Assembly: GCA_030005635.1 (NCBI GenBank)
Contig: JARUHP010000009.1
Span: 62,001 to 126,000, forward strand
Length of the DNA: 64,000 nt
Direction of reading: 5' to 3'
Source of the DNA: Deltaproteobacteria bacterium IMCC39146
GTDB lineage: Bacteria; Desulfobacterota; Desulfuromonadia; Desulfuromonadales; BM103
The translations under genes and the position numbers were made by a program. The notes below the pieces were generated by a model. That model had not been told where the DNA came from, ran no database searches, and saw only the letters and a list, made by a program, of their open reading frames with translations. Shown piece by piece: positions 56,583-64,000 of the stretch; the first letter of the stretch is position 1; each line of letters opens with the position of its first letter.

Positions 56583-57467
56583 CTATTGAACGTCAGTGAG
56601 ACTGGGGTGAAGCAGGCCGACCAAATGCTCAAGGGCATCGATCAACCTCGGCGAAGGACGATCAAACAGGTCCGCATCGACCACATACAGGCGCTGGTTG
56701 TGAACAGCCGGAATCTGAGACCACGCCTCCCAGCGGGAACGAAGCTGCTTGTCTGTATAGCCGCCCCCCATAGAGGCCAGCAGGACGACATCAGGCATAA
56801 GCCCCAGAAGTTCTTCCCAGGTGTAGCGGGGATAACCGGAGCGATCGGCAGCCAGATTGACAGAACCGGATCTGACCAGCAACTGGTTCAAGAAGGTGTC
56901 AGCGCCGGCAGAGATAATTGGCTGAGCGTCGATCTGAAAAAAGACCCGGGGCCGTTCTTTTGTTTGTTCAAGCTGCAGGGCGACATTGATCAGCCGCAAC
57001 CTGTAACCGTCTGCCAGGGCAGAGGCCCTCTCTTCCGTCCGGTAGATTTCGCCCAACCGGACTACCGTATCAACAACATCTTCCAGGCTCTTTGGATCGA
57101 AGACATAGACGGGAACCCCCAGAGACTCTAGCCGCTCCACGGAGGCCTTCGGATTGCCGTCCTTGATGGCCAGGCAGAGTTGGGGGCGTAAGCTGACGAT
57201 CTTTTCAATGTCCAAAGCGACATAGGTGCCGACCCTCGGTAACTGTGCCGCGGCCTCGGGAAAAGTGGCGTAGCGGGTTGCTCCGACCAGAGTGCCCCCA
57301 CCACCGACCTCGTAGCTGGTTTCAGTGAGGCTGGGAGCCAGTGACACGACACGTGTCACTGACTCCGCAAACTCGACCTTGCGACCGATCTGGTCAATCA
57401 ATTCGCGACAGTGTGCGGAAATCGCCAGAAGAAGAAAAAGTAGCAACAGCAGTGTGATCTTTTTCAT
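56583..57467 (-). CDS. btuF: Periplasmic substrate-binding protein, BtuF-like
   Basis: A 294-residue binding protein of the class III helical-backbone fold. The ATG at 57467 (MKKITLLLLLFLLLA) gives a signal peptide and has AAGGG upstream. It carries RVVSLAPSLTETSYEVGGGG, a BtuF/FecB-like signature, and LGLMPDVVLLASMGGGYTD. It probably carries B12 from the outer-membrane receptor to the permease. Confidence 0.9.
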   Translation of the reverse strand: MKKITLLLLLFLLLAISAHCRELIDQIGRKVEFAESVTRVVSLAPSLTETSYEVGGGGTLVGATRYATFPEAAAQLPRVGTYVALDIEKIVSLRPQLCLAIKDGNPKASVERLESLGVPVYVFDPKSLEDVVDTVVRLGEIYRTEERASALADGYRLRLINVALQLEQTKERPRVFFQIDAQPIISAGADTFLNQLLVRSGSVNLAADRSGYPRYTWEELLGLMPDVVLLASMGGGYTDKQLRSRWEAWSQIPAVHNQRLYVVDADLFDRPSPRLIDALEHLVGLLHPSLTDVQ

Positions 57468-57550
57468 AATGTGCCCTTGGCCGCCGTCACAGGAAACCTG
57501 CAACGACAGCCCGGCATTCGTCAGCTGGTCACATAGAGACCGGCGTCAGC

Positions 57551-59596
57551 TTAAAACCTAAATTCAGCCCCGACAACAAAATTGACCTTCGGTGACGGAT
57601 AGAACGCCTCCTCAGCAGTATCTATAGGAAGTTGCAGAACCCCGTACTCTGAGTATTCCTCGTTAAGGAGGTTATTCACCGCGACAAAGAAAGAACCATT
57701 CTCCAGTAGATAAGAAAGCTTACTGGTTACGTAAAAATAGTCGTCCAGCATGTCAAAATCATTGTTGAAATCAGAAATAAATCTCCGCTCACCAACATAG
57801 GTCCCGTTGATACCTAGTTGGACATGCTTGCCGAACATCTTCTGAGCACCCAAGCTCCATTGGTGCTCAGGCACGTTCGGAATCTCCTTGCCATTATATC
57901 GACCACCGTCGATCTCCGCATAACGATATGTATAACTTCCCGTCAACAAGAGGCTATCAAACTCTTGACTGACGGTCAGCTCAAAACCTTGCCTGACCGT
58001 ATCACCATCAAGGTTGTCGTTCGCGCCATAAATATTGACCTCATTGTACGGGTTGTAGAAGATTTCATCTTCGGCTTCGAGCCTGAACAGGTTCACGCTG
58101 AAAGCCGTCCCTGACTCATAGCGCATGCGCAACCCGGCTTCGAAACCATCCGTAGTCTGTTCATGAAGCTCAGTATCGATGGAATTATAGGTGTAGCTGA
58201 AGAACTCGTCGAGAACAGGAAAACGCGTACTCCTAGTGTAGCTGGCATAGACCGAAGAGTTGTTGAAAAGACGGTAATTCAAACCAAGAGTATACTGACT
58301 CTCATCCAGTGTTTTCGAAGCAGAAAAATTATCAGTCCAAGTAAAACCGTCATAATCGTAATACGCATCAGCTTTAAAATTGAATTCTGCCCGACTTTTT
58401 CTAACCCCTCCAGAAACGGCAAGTTTTTCATTAAGAAAAATCTCTGCATGAGCAAAATACCCGTACAACTCGCGACTCAGTTCATACTTGCCATCTGCAA
58501 ACCACAAGAAACCTGGATCATCAGTAATATTATGAATATCTTGCTCACCCTTCTCATAGTCAAAACCCAGCACAAAATTGGTCGCACAACCGAGCAATTC
58601 TTGATTCAAAACCAACTGCGGTGAAAACGAGAACGTTTCCGTCTTTGTTGCCCCGTCGTAATTTCCCGTACCAAAGAAAGAAAAGGCTTTCCAGTCTCGG
58701 TTGCGGGTTGCAATATTGGCCTCAAAGTAGCTTGTCTCATTGAGGAAGAGTTGGAACCCACCTTGTAAATACCAATCCTCAGTATCCGCATAATCGTCCG
58801 GACTTGTTGAGCTTGTTCTCGGTGTTCCGGCTGACAATTCACTTTTTTTCAACCCTCCTGGAAAGCCTGATTCGTCGTCGTGAAAGCCTCCGCTCAGCTT
58901 TAAGAACAATGATTCGGAAACAGTGTAGTCCAAGTTAGTGCCAAAATCTTTGATCTCAGTGTCACTGTTGTCACGATAACCATCTGTTGTGCGATAATTA
59001 CCGTTCAAGGCAATAGAGAGATTATCGGTGGAGCCACTGGCTGACACATCCCCCTGAAAAGTATCGTAACTCCCACCGAGCACGGCTCCGGTAACAGTCG
59101 ACATCTGACTGCCTGCTTTTGTAATGATATTGATAACACCAGCCGTAGCGTTCTCACCGTATAAGACGCTCCCCCTGCCACCGCGGACAATCTCGATTCT
59201 CTCAACCCGGTCTTTAGGGATCAGAGACCAATCCACGCTACTCAGGTCAGCCTGATTGATGCGTCGGCCATCAACCAAAACCAAAGTGTTCTGATGTGAA
59301 GACTCACCAAAACCGCGCAAGTCAACAGTGTAGCTTCGACCACTGCCGTAAACATCGCTGACCAGGACTCCTGGGACTCCCCTCAACACCTCAGGCACGG
59401 TCACTGCTGCTGACCGGGCAATTTCCTCCTGAGTAACAATCGTCACATTGGCTGGAATGTTTGCCAATTCTTCTGTCTGCCGAGTCGCCGTCACCACAAC
59501 CTCATCCATCACCACTGCTGACGATTCCGTTTCCGCCGCAAAGACCGAACTACACACCAACAAACTCAGCAAAACCAACATTAAACTTCTGTACAT
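57551..59596 (-). CDS. btuB: TonB-dependent outer-membrane receptor, BtuB-like
   Basis: A 681-residue receptor. The ATG at 59596 follows AGGAG; the signal peptide ends near VFAA. A TonB-box-like segment DEVVVTATR precedes the plug domain (VPEVLRGVPGVLVSDVYGSG; GGRGSVLYGENATAGVINII), and the beta-barrel runs to a C-terminal aromatic residue (VVGAEFRF). With a cobalamin riboswitch ahead and BtuFCD genes behind, the substrate is inferred to be cobalamin or a related corrinoid. Confidence 0.9.
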   Translation of the reverse strand: MYRSLMLVLLSLLVCSSVFAAETESSAVVMDEVVVTATRQTEELANIPANVTIVTQEEIARSAAVTVPEVLRGVPGVLVSDVYGSGRSYTVDLRGFGESSHQNTLVLVDGRRINQADLSSVDWSLIPKDRVERIEIVRGGRGSVLYGENATAGVINIITKAGSQMSTVTGAVLGGSYDTFQGDVSASGSTDNLSIALNGNYRTTDGYRDNSDTEIKDFGTNLDYTVSESLFLKLSGGFHDDESGFPGGLKKSELSAGTPRTSSTSPDDYADTEDWYLQGGFQLFLNETSYFEANIATRNRDWKAFSFFGTGNYDGATKTETFSFSPQLVLNQELLGCATNFVLGFDYEKGEQDIHNITDDPGFLWFADGKYELSRELYGYFAHAEIFLNEKLAVSGGVRKSRAEFNFKADAYYDYDGFTWTDNFSASKTLDESQYTLGLNYRLFNNSSVYASYTRSTRFPVLDEFFSYTYNSIDTELHEQTTDGFEAGLRMRYESGTAFSVNLFRLEAEDEIFYNPYNEVNIYGANDNLDGDTVRQGFELTVSQEFDSLLLTGSYTYRYAEIDGGRYNGKEIPNVPEHQWSLGAQKMFGKHVQLGINGTYVGERRFISDFNNDFDMLDDYFYVTSKLSYLLENGSFFVAVNNLLNEEYSEYGVLQLPIDTAEEAFYPSPKVNFVVGAEFRF

Positions 59597-59635
59597 TTCC
59601 AACTCCTGTTACACAAGGGACCGGGGAGGCAGAAA

Positions 59636-59675
59636 ATAAAAAAATCCCCGGTCAATAAAAATTGATCCGGGGATT
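59636..59675 (-). terminator. Riboswitch expression-platform terminator
   Basis: On the minus strand AATCCCCGGATCAA pairs with TTGACCGGGGATT (about 13 bp, one mismatch) and is followed by a run of Ts, 40 nt before the receptor start. It can stop transcription when the upstream riboswitch binds ligand. Confidence 0.85.
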
Positions 59676-59739
59676 CCCTGTAATCTCCACGAATTTTCTG
59701 GCAACTGTCCTTCAACCACGAGGACGGCAACACAACTTC

Positions 59740-59915
59740 TTTCAGACAGGTCTTCTGACTCCCGGTTCGTCCTACTGATCGCGCCTTCCCAACCCGTTAT
59801 GAGTCAGTGACATACTTGCGACGTTCGTCCCCGGTTACAGCGGCGGGCCCGTCCCGGATTCACACCGGGTTTCCTTTTAAGCCTTACGGCATCTGAACTT
59901 TTGTGCTCGCACCTT
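59740..59915 (-). promoter_or_regulatory. Cobalamin riboswitch (AdoCbl-type)
   Basis: The minus-strand RNA has the family core AAAGGAAACCCGGTGTGAAT, CCGGGACGGGCCCGCCGCTG, then TAACCGGGGACGAA. The B12-box-like GAGTCAGAAGACCTGTCT is near its 3' end (59742-59760). It lies upstream of the btuBFCD-like operon with a terminator between, so it probably represses uptake genes when cobalamin is abundant. A weak promoter (TTGACT with a poor -10) lies just before it. Confidence 0.93.
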
Positions 59916-60124
59916 ACCCAATCACCAGCCATCAAGTCAAGAAGCCTCTACATACCTGTTGCGCACTAAAAAGTTGACCAGGGAGAGGCCTCGAATATCA
60001 CTGGGGAAACACTCTTGACCATCACCAACATAAATATCTATCCGTTAACAGAAATTGGACAAAAGATCTTAAATCGACTAAAACCAATAAACTCATTACT
60101 CAAAACAATAGAAGGAGATTTATC

Positions 60125-60406
60125 ATGGCAAGAGCAAGTGCACGACATATCCTGGTTCCCGGTGAGGCCGATTGCAACACCCTCAAAGGCTTGATCGAAG
60201 GCGGTGAAGATTTCGCCGAGATCGCCAAAACTCATTCCCAATGCCCGTCAGGCAAACAGGGCGGCGCCCTGGGTGAGTTCTCGCCGGGCCAGATGGTCAG
60301 AGAGTTTGACGAAGTGGTTTTCTCCGGTGAAGTGGGTAAGGTCCTCGGCCCGGTCAAAACCCAGTTCGGCTATCACCTGATCGAAATCACCAACCGGACC
60401 GAGTAA
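60125..60406 (+). CDS. ppiC: Small parvulin-type peptidyl-prolyl isomerase
   Basis: A 93-residue single-domain parvulin, close in length to E. coli PpiC, starting MARASARHILVPGEADCNTL. The rotamase signature is SGKQGGALGEFSPGQMVREF, followed by VKTQFGYHLIEITNRTE. There is no signal peptide, so it should be cytoplasmic. GAAGGAG precedes the start, and a terminator follows at 60433-60465. Confidence 0.93.
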   Translation: MARASARHILVPGEADCNTLKGLIEGGEDFAEIAKTHSQCPSGKQGGALGEFSPGQMVREFDEVVFSGEVGKVLGPVKTQFGYHLIEITNRTE

Positions 60407-60432
60407 AAGTCGATTTTCTTCACGACCATGTC

Positions 60433-60465
60433 AAAGGGGCACTCTAATTCAGGGTGCCCCTTTTG
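60433..60465 (+). terminator. Intrinsic terminator after ppiC
   Basis: GGGGCACTCT pairs with AGGGTGCCCC (10 bp, one wobble) around AATTC, flanked by AAA and TTTTG. It suggests ppiC is monocistronic. Confidence 0.8.
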
Positions 60466-60487
60466 AAGTGCCTCGGTTTGCAGACAA

Positions 60488-61159
60488 TTGAATAATTCTG
60501 CGCTCAAGCTCATCTTCGGCGGCCTCTGGCTCAGCCTGTTTCTTTTTGCCCTCTTCTGCTGGTGGCAATCAGGAATCGCTCTGACCAGCGTGCCCTCGCT
60601 CCTCCAGAAATGGCTCGACAACGTCGGACTGCTTAATGCAGCGTTTATCTACATCGTCCTCTACGCCATACGGCCCTTGATCCTCTTCCCGGCCACCCTC
60701 CTGACCATTGCATCGGGGTTGATATTCGGCCCTTGGCTAGGCACCCTCTTCACCATCATCGGCGAGAACGCCAGCGCCAACTTTGGATTTTCCCTGGTGC
60801 GCTGGTTTGGTCGTGAATGCATCGCAACCCATGCCACTCCCCTGATCAGTCGCTGGGATGAGAAACTAAAGCAGAACGGTCTCGTCTCAGTCATGACCAT
60901 GCGTTTGATCATGCTCCCTTTCGATGCAGTGAACTTCAGCTGTGGTCTCACCTCTATCCGCCATCGTGACTATGCAATCGTCACATTTATCGGCATCCTG
61001 CCCTCCCTGATTGGCTTTGTTCTCCTTGGCGGCATCGCCGCTCCAGGGGTTCACAATCGCACTCTGGTTTTGGTTCTCTCGGCACTGTTTATGCTGTTGG
61101 GTTTCGGGATTGCTCATTACCTTAAGCGTAGACATAGTGCTGAGATTCCCTCCGAATGA
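60488..61159 (+). CDS. VTT/TVP38-type membrane protein
   Basis: A 223-residue integral membrane protein with about five hydrophobic helices. The central region GLIFGPWLGTLFTIIGENAS and the loop RWFGRECIATHATPLISRWD fit the VTT (TVP38/TMEM64, DedA-related) family; some members are lipid scramblases or flippases. The TTG start at 60488 has no clear ribosome site. The exact function is unknown. Confidence 0.8.
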   Translation: MNNSALKLIFGGLWLSLFLFALFCWWQSGIALTSVPSLLQKWLDNVGLLNAAFIYIVLYAIRPLILFPATLLTIASGLIFGPWLGTLFTIIGENASANFGFSLVRWFGRECIATHATPLISRWDEKLKQNGLVSVMTMRLIMLPFDAVNFSCGLTSIRHRDYAIVTFIGILPSLIGFVLLGGIAAPGVHNRTLVLVLSALFMLLGFGIAHYLKRRHSAEIPSE

Positions 61160-61342
61160 CCTGACTTTAAGAATTTCGCAACCCCCTTCCAGAAGAACAC
61201 CATAAAGACAACAGCCAAACATTTGAACGCCCAACGCCCCACCACCACCCCCAGACGCATTGACAACTTGAAGGGTAAGGAATTTTTGCTATCGTTGTTT
61301 AAAAGATAAAACTCCTCGTCAAACACTCGAACAGGAAAAACA

Positions 61343-62281
61343 ATGACAAAGTTGGCCGTTGTTCAAAAACCCCCCATTTTTCTGGACAAAGAAAAGACCA
61401 TCGCGAAGGCCGTTGAATCCGTGCACGAGGCCTCGGCAAACAATGCCAACCTTGTCGTTTTTACCGAGGCTTTCATCCCCGGTTATCCCACCTGGATCTG
61501 GCGTCTCAGGCCAGGAGGTGACTTTGGCCTCTCAGAAGAGCTGCACGAACGCTTATTGAGCAACGCCGTAAGCATGGATTCGAACGACCTGGATCCGCTT
61601 TATGAAGCCGCTCGGGAGCTTGAAGTCACCATCGTTTGCGGCATCGAAGAGCGAGACAGTCAACTCAGCCAATCGACTCTCTACAATAGCATGGTCGTGA
61701 TTGGCGCAGACGGCTCTCTCCTCAACAAGCACCGCAAGCTCATGCCGACCAACCCGGAACGCATGGTGTGGGGTTTTGGTGATGCAACTGGACTCAAAGC
61801 CGTCGAAACGCCTGCAGGTCGAATCAGCACCTTGCTGTGCTGGGAGAACTACATGCCGCTCGCCCGCTATGCGTTGTACGCCCAGGGAGTAGAAATCTAC
61901 ATCGCCCCAACCTACGACAGCGGCGATAACTGGACAGGAAGTTTGCAACATATCGCTCTTGAGGGCCGGTGCTGGGTCGTCGGCTGCGGCAACCTGATCC
62001 GCGCCAGCGACCTGCCTGAAGATTTTCCGGCCAAAGACACTCTCTACCCGGACAAAGAGGAGTGGGTGAACCCGGGCGACTCTGTTGTTATTGCACCTGA
62101 CGGTGAGATTGTAGCAGGACCAATGCACAAAGAGACCGGCATTTTGTATTTCGAAATAGACCTGGAGAAAGCCAGAACTGCGAAAAGGGCACTCGACGTG
62201 ACCGGGCATTATTCACGACCAGATATTTTTCAGTTGCGGGTGAATTGCCAACCACAATCACCTGTTAAATTCGAAGATTAG
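61343..62281 (+). CDS. Nitrilase-family carbon-nitrogen hydrolase
   Basis: A 312-residue enzyme likely converting a nitrile to the acid and ammonia. The catalytic triad is visible: Glu in VVFTEAFIPGYPTWIW, Lys in NKHRKLMPTNPERM, and Cys in LLCWENYMPLARYAL. The CWENYMPL context is that of true nitrilases rather than amidases. The substrate cannot be read from sequence. A GFA-family gene follows 33 nt downstream and may share its transcript. Confidence 0.9.
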   Translation: MTKLAVVQKPPIFLDKEKTIAKAVESVHEASANNANLVVFTEAFIPGYPTWIWRLRPGGDFGLSEELHERLLSNAVSMDSNDLDPLYEAARELEVTIVCGIEERDSQLSQSTLYNSMVVIGADGSLLNKHRKLMPTNPERMVWGFGDATGLKAVETPAGRISTLLCWENYMPLARYALYAQGVEIYIAPTYDSGDNWTGSLQHIALEGRCWVVGCGNLIRASDLPEDFPAKDTLYPDKEEWVNPGDSVVIAPDGEIVAGPMHKETGILYFEIDLEKARTAKRALDVTGHYSRPDIFQLRVNCQPQSPVKFED

Positions 62282-62314
62282 GAAGGGCAACACATCAACA
62301 GCAGGAGATAACTC

Positions 62315-62770
62315 ATGAATATGGAACAAACATACAAAGGTCGTTGTTTTTGTGGTGCTGTACAATTCAGCGTTACAGGAGAACCCGCGTTAATGGCCTA
62401 TTGCCATTGCGATTCGTGCCGGCATTGGTCGGCGGGGCCCGTAAACGCTTTCACCCTCTGGTCTCCGGACGGCTTCAAAGTCACTCAGGGTGCAGACAAC
62501 ATAGGTGCCTTCGACAAGACCGCGGCGACCAGTAACGAAGCAGGGATGAGTAATCGGAAATGGTGCAAGACTTGTGGCGGTCACGTTTTTATTGACCACC
62601 CGGGGATGGGGCTGGTTGATATTCCGGCCGCCCTGTTGGAAGGGTTTGCCTTCAATCCGGCTTTCCACGTGAACTACCAGGAGAGCGTCCATCCTATGCC
62701 GGATGGTTTGCCCAAGTTCAAGGATCTCCCCGAAGCCGCGGGTGGTTCAGGTGAAGAAATTCCGGAGTAG
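62315..62770 (+). CDS. GFA-family (CENP-V/GFA domain) protein
   Basis: A 151-residue protein with the zinc-binding cysteine pattern of the glutathione-dependent formaldehyde-activating (GFA) fold: GRCFCGAVQFSVTGE, YCHCDSCRHWSAGP and WCKTCGGHVFIDHPG. AGGAG is about 8 nt upstream. The family often has no proven activity toward formaldehyde, so the reaction is uncertain. It is probably in an operon with the nitrilase. Confidence 0.88.
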   Translation: MNMEQTYKGRCFCGAVQFSVTGEPALMAYCHCDSCRHWSAGPVNAFTLWSPDGFKVTQGADNIGAFDKTAATSNEAGMSNRKWCKTCGGHVFIDHPGMGLVDIPAALLEGFAFNPAFHVNYQESVHPMPDGLPKFKDLPEAAGGSGEEIPE

Positions 62771-62788
62771 CAGCCTGACAGGCTGCTA
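62768..62788. terminator. Hairpin between convergent genes
   Basis: A perfect inverted repeat TAGCAGCCTG/CAGGCTGCTA around one base, between the GFA gene and the convergent exporter gene. No T-run follows on either strand, so termination is only suggested by position. Confidence 0.45.
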
Positions 62789-62800
62789 GAGTCACTAATA

Positions 62801-64000
62801 TTACCGGCTCGTACTCGCTTTGGGTTCAATTCTTTGCGGTCCGAAAGGACGTAACGTGACGATCAGGCGCGGTAGCAGGGTGAGAGAAGCGACCAAGGCG
62901 ATCACCATCGCCAACGCGGTCAGCAACCCGAAGTAGATGCTCGGGATAAAGTTGGAGAGAACCAGAATCGAAAATCCGACAATGATGACCACCGAAGTGT
63001 AGTACATGGCATAGCCAATACTGCCGTGGCATCGGTGCATCGCTGCAATGTAATCTCCATCGCTTTGGTACTCGCGCTCGAAGCGATGAATGTAGTGAAT
63101 GGTGTCGTCGACAGCGATACCGACGCTGATGGCCGCGATGGTGATAGTCATCATGTCGAGGGGAATCCCGACCCACCCCATAAAACCCAAAACAGTACCA
63201 ACAGAGAGCAGGTTGGGGACAATCGCAATCAGAGAAATTTTAAGCGAGCGGAAAAGAACCAGGAACATCAGCATCAGAGCCGCAACCACGGCGCCCAGAG
63301 TCTTTATCTGTGAAGAGAACAGACTTTGCAGCATATTGTTGTACAACAGCAACAGTCCAGAGAGTTTCACATGCTCCAGCTCAAAACCGAGATCCTGAGT
63401 GATATCCCGTTTGATCGTTTGCAGCAACTCGTTGCGCCGCAGATTTTTTTCCGAGTCTCTTACCCGCAAGGAAAAACGCACCTGATTGTTTTCAACTGAA
63501 ACGTAGGGACTCAAGATAATTTTGCGATAGGTCTCGGGAAGTTCATTGTAGACCAAAGCAAGCTTGAAATTGTCGAGGTCCTTGTTCTCATTGATCCTCC
63601 GTCCAACCTTAAGCATCGTACCCAGGGAGAGGACCTTGCCCGAGGCAAGGAGAGAATCAAGGTAATCGTGAACCGCTTCAACGCGCTCCATTCTCTGCCC
63701 AGTGAACCAGTACTGGGCTTCGTCTTTTTCCAACTCGAATTCCGCGTCCAGCTCATCAAAGATATCTTCCGAGGTATCTTCAATAATTGCTATGGGGCGC
63801 GTTTCTGTATCAGCGAAATCGATGATGACATCAAGAGGCGTTGTCCCTCCCAGTTCCTCGTCGATAACCTTCATCCCCTGGTAGATCTCAGTCGACTCTC
63901 TGAAATAATCGATAAAACTGTTTTCCACGATCAGCCGAGAGGAACCGACAACACTTCCTATCAACAGCAGAAGGCTCAGGGTCAGAACCGTTTTGCCATG
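62801..64000 (-). CDS. RND/MMPL-type exporter, partial (5' end beyond window)
   Basis: The open frame continues past the right edge, reading into a hydrophobic segment (TLSLLLLIGSVVGSSRLIVE) with no start inside the window. After a periplasmic-type soluble region it has TM segments AVVAALMLMFLVLFRSLKIS and LLSVGTVLGFMGWVGI, then the RND-family TITIAAISVGIAVDDTIHYI and a final TLLPRLIV. This is the C-terminal half of a proton-driven exporter of the RND superfamily; the substrate is unknown. It is convergent with the GFA gene. Confidence 0.88.
   Translation of the reverse strand, partial: HGKTVLTLSLLLLIGSVVGSSRLIVENSFIDYFRESTEIYQGMKVIDEELGGTTPLDVIIDFADTETRPIAIIEDTSEDIFDELDAEFELEKDEAQYWFTGQRMERVEAVHDYLDSLLASGKVLSLGTMLKVGRRINENKDLDNFKLALVYNELPETYRKIILSPYVSVENNQVRFSLRVRDSEKNLRRNELLQTIKRDITQDLGFELEHVKLSGLLLLYNNMLQSLFSSQIKTLGAVVAALMLMFLVLFRSLKISLIAIVPNLLSVGTVLGFMGWVGIPLDMMTITIAAISVGIAVDDTIHYIHRFEREYQSDGDYIAAMHRCHGSIGYAMYYTSVVIIVGFSILVLSNFIPSIYFGLLTALAMVIALVASLTLLPRLIVTLRPFGPQRIEPKASTSR

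Overview
The window reads as chromosomal DNA from a Gram-negative, Desulfuromonadales-like bacterium (Desulfobacterota; Geobacter, Desulfuromonas or Pelobacter relatives). The placement is inference from gene content: lptD and a TonB-dependent receptor imply an outer membrane, and a full rpoBC-str-S10-spc-alpha ribosomal block is joined to a trp operon that carries two tryptophan synthase beta genes. No sequence search was run. Almost every gene from the left edge to about 59.6 kb lies on the minus strand.

Left to right: two CAT tRNAs (one initiator), a SPOR-domain protein, argS and ftsB. Next come an intergenic group II intron without a reverse transcriptase gene (3507-4158) and a ComEA-like secreted helix-hairpin-helix protein. 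Then lptD (with an extra N-terminal binding-protein-like domain), folC and accD, a decayed metallo-beta-lactamase-fold pseudogene, and the trp genes. In transcription order these are trpE-G-D-C-trpB2-trpF-trpB, a DEAD-box helicase, a family 5 uracil-DNA glycosylase, and trpA. A divergent FKBP-type isomerase faces trpE.

From 21.2 to 52.6 kb is the gene-expression core. In transcription order (right to left) it runs: tRNA-Thr, Tyr, Gly, Thr, tuf2, rpmG, tRNA-Trp, secE, nusG, rplK-A-J-L, rpoB, rpoC, rpsL, rpsG, fusA, tuf1, the S10 and spc genes, secY, adk, map, rpmJ, rpsM-K-D, rpoA, rplQ. Recognisable control elements are an rplJ (L10) leader, a hairpin between rplL and rpoB, consensus-like promoters ahead of the tRNA/tuf2 unit and rpsL, and a strong bidirectional terminator after rplQ. 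The two tuf genes are almost identical.

From 54.7 to 59.9 kb is a cobalamin uptake operon (TonB-dependent receptor, binding protein, permease, ATPase) behind a cobalamin riboswitch with an intrinsic terminator. The right end holds plus-strand genes: a small parvulin, a VTT/DedA-like membrane protein, a nitrilase and a GFA-family protein. The last gene is an RND/MMPL-type exporter on the minus strand, cut by the window edge.

The least ordinary items are the ORF-less group IIC intron placed just after a terminator, the binding-protein-like domain fused to LptD, the trp operon layout with its neighbouring pseudogene, and the repeat-built acidic tail of ribosomal protein L17.
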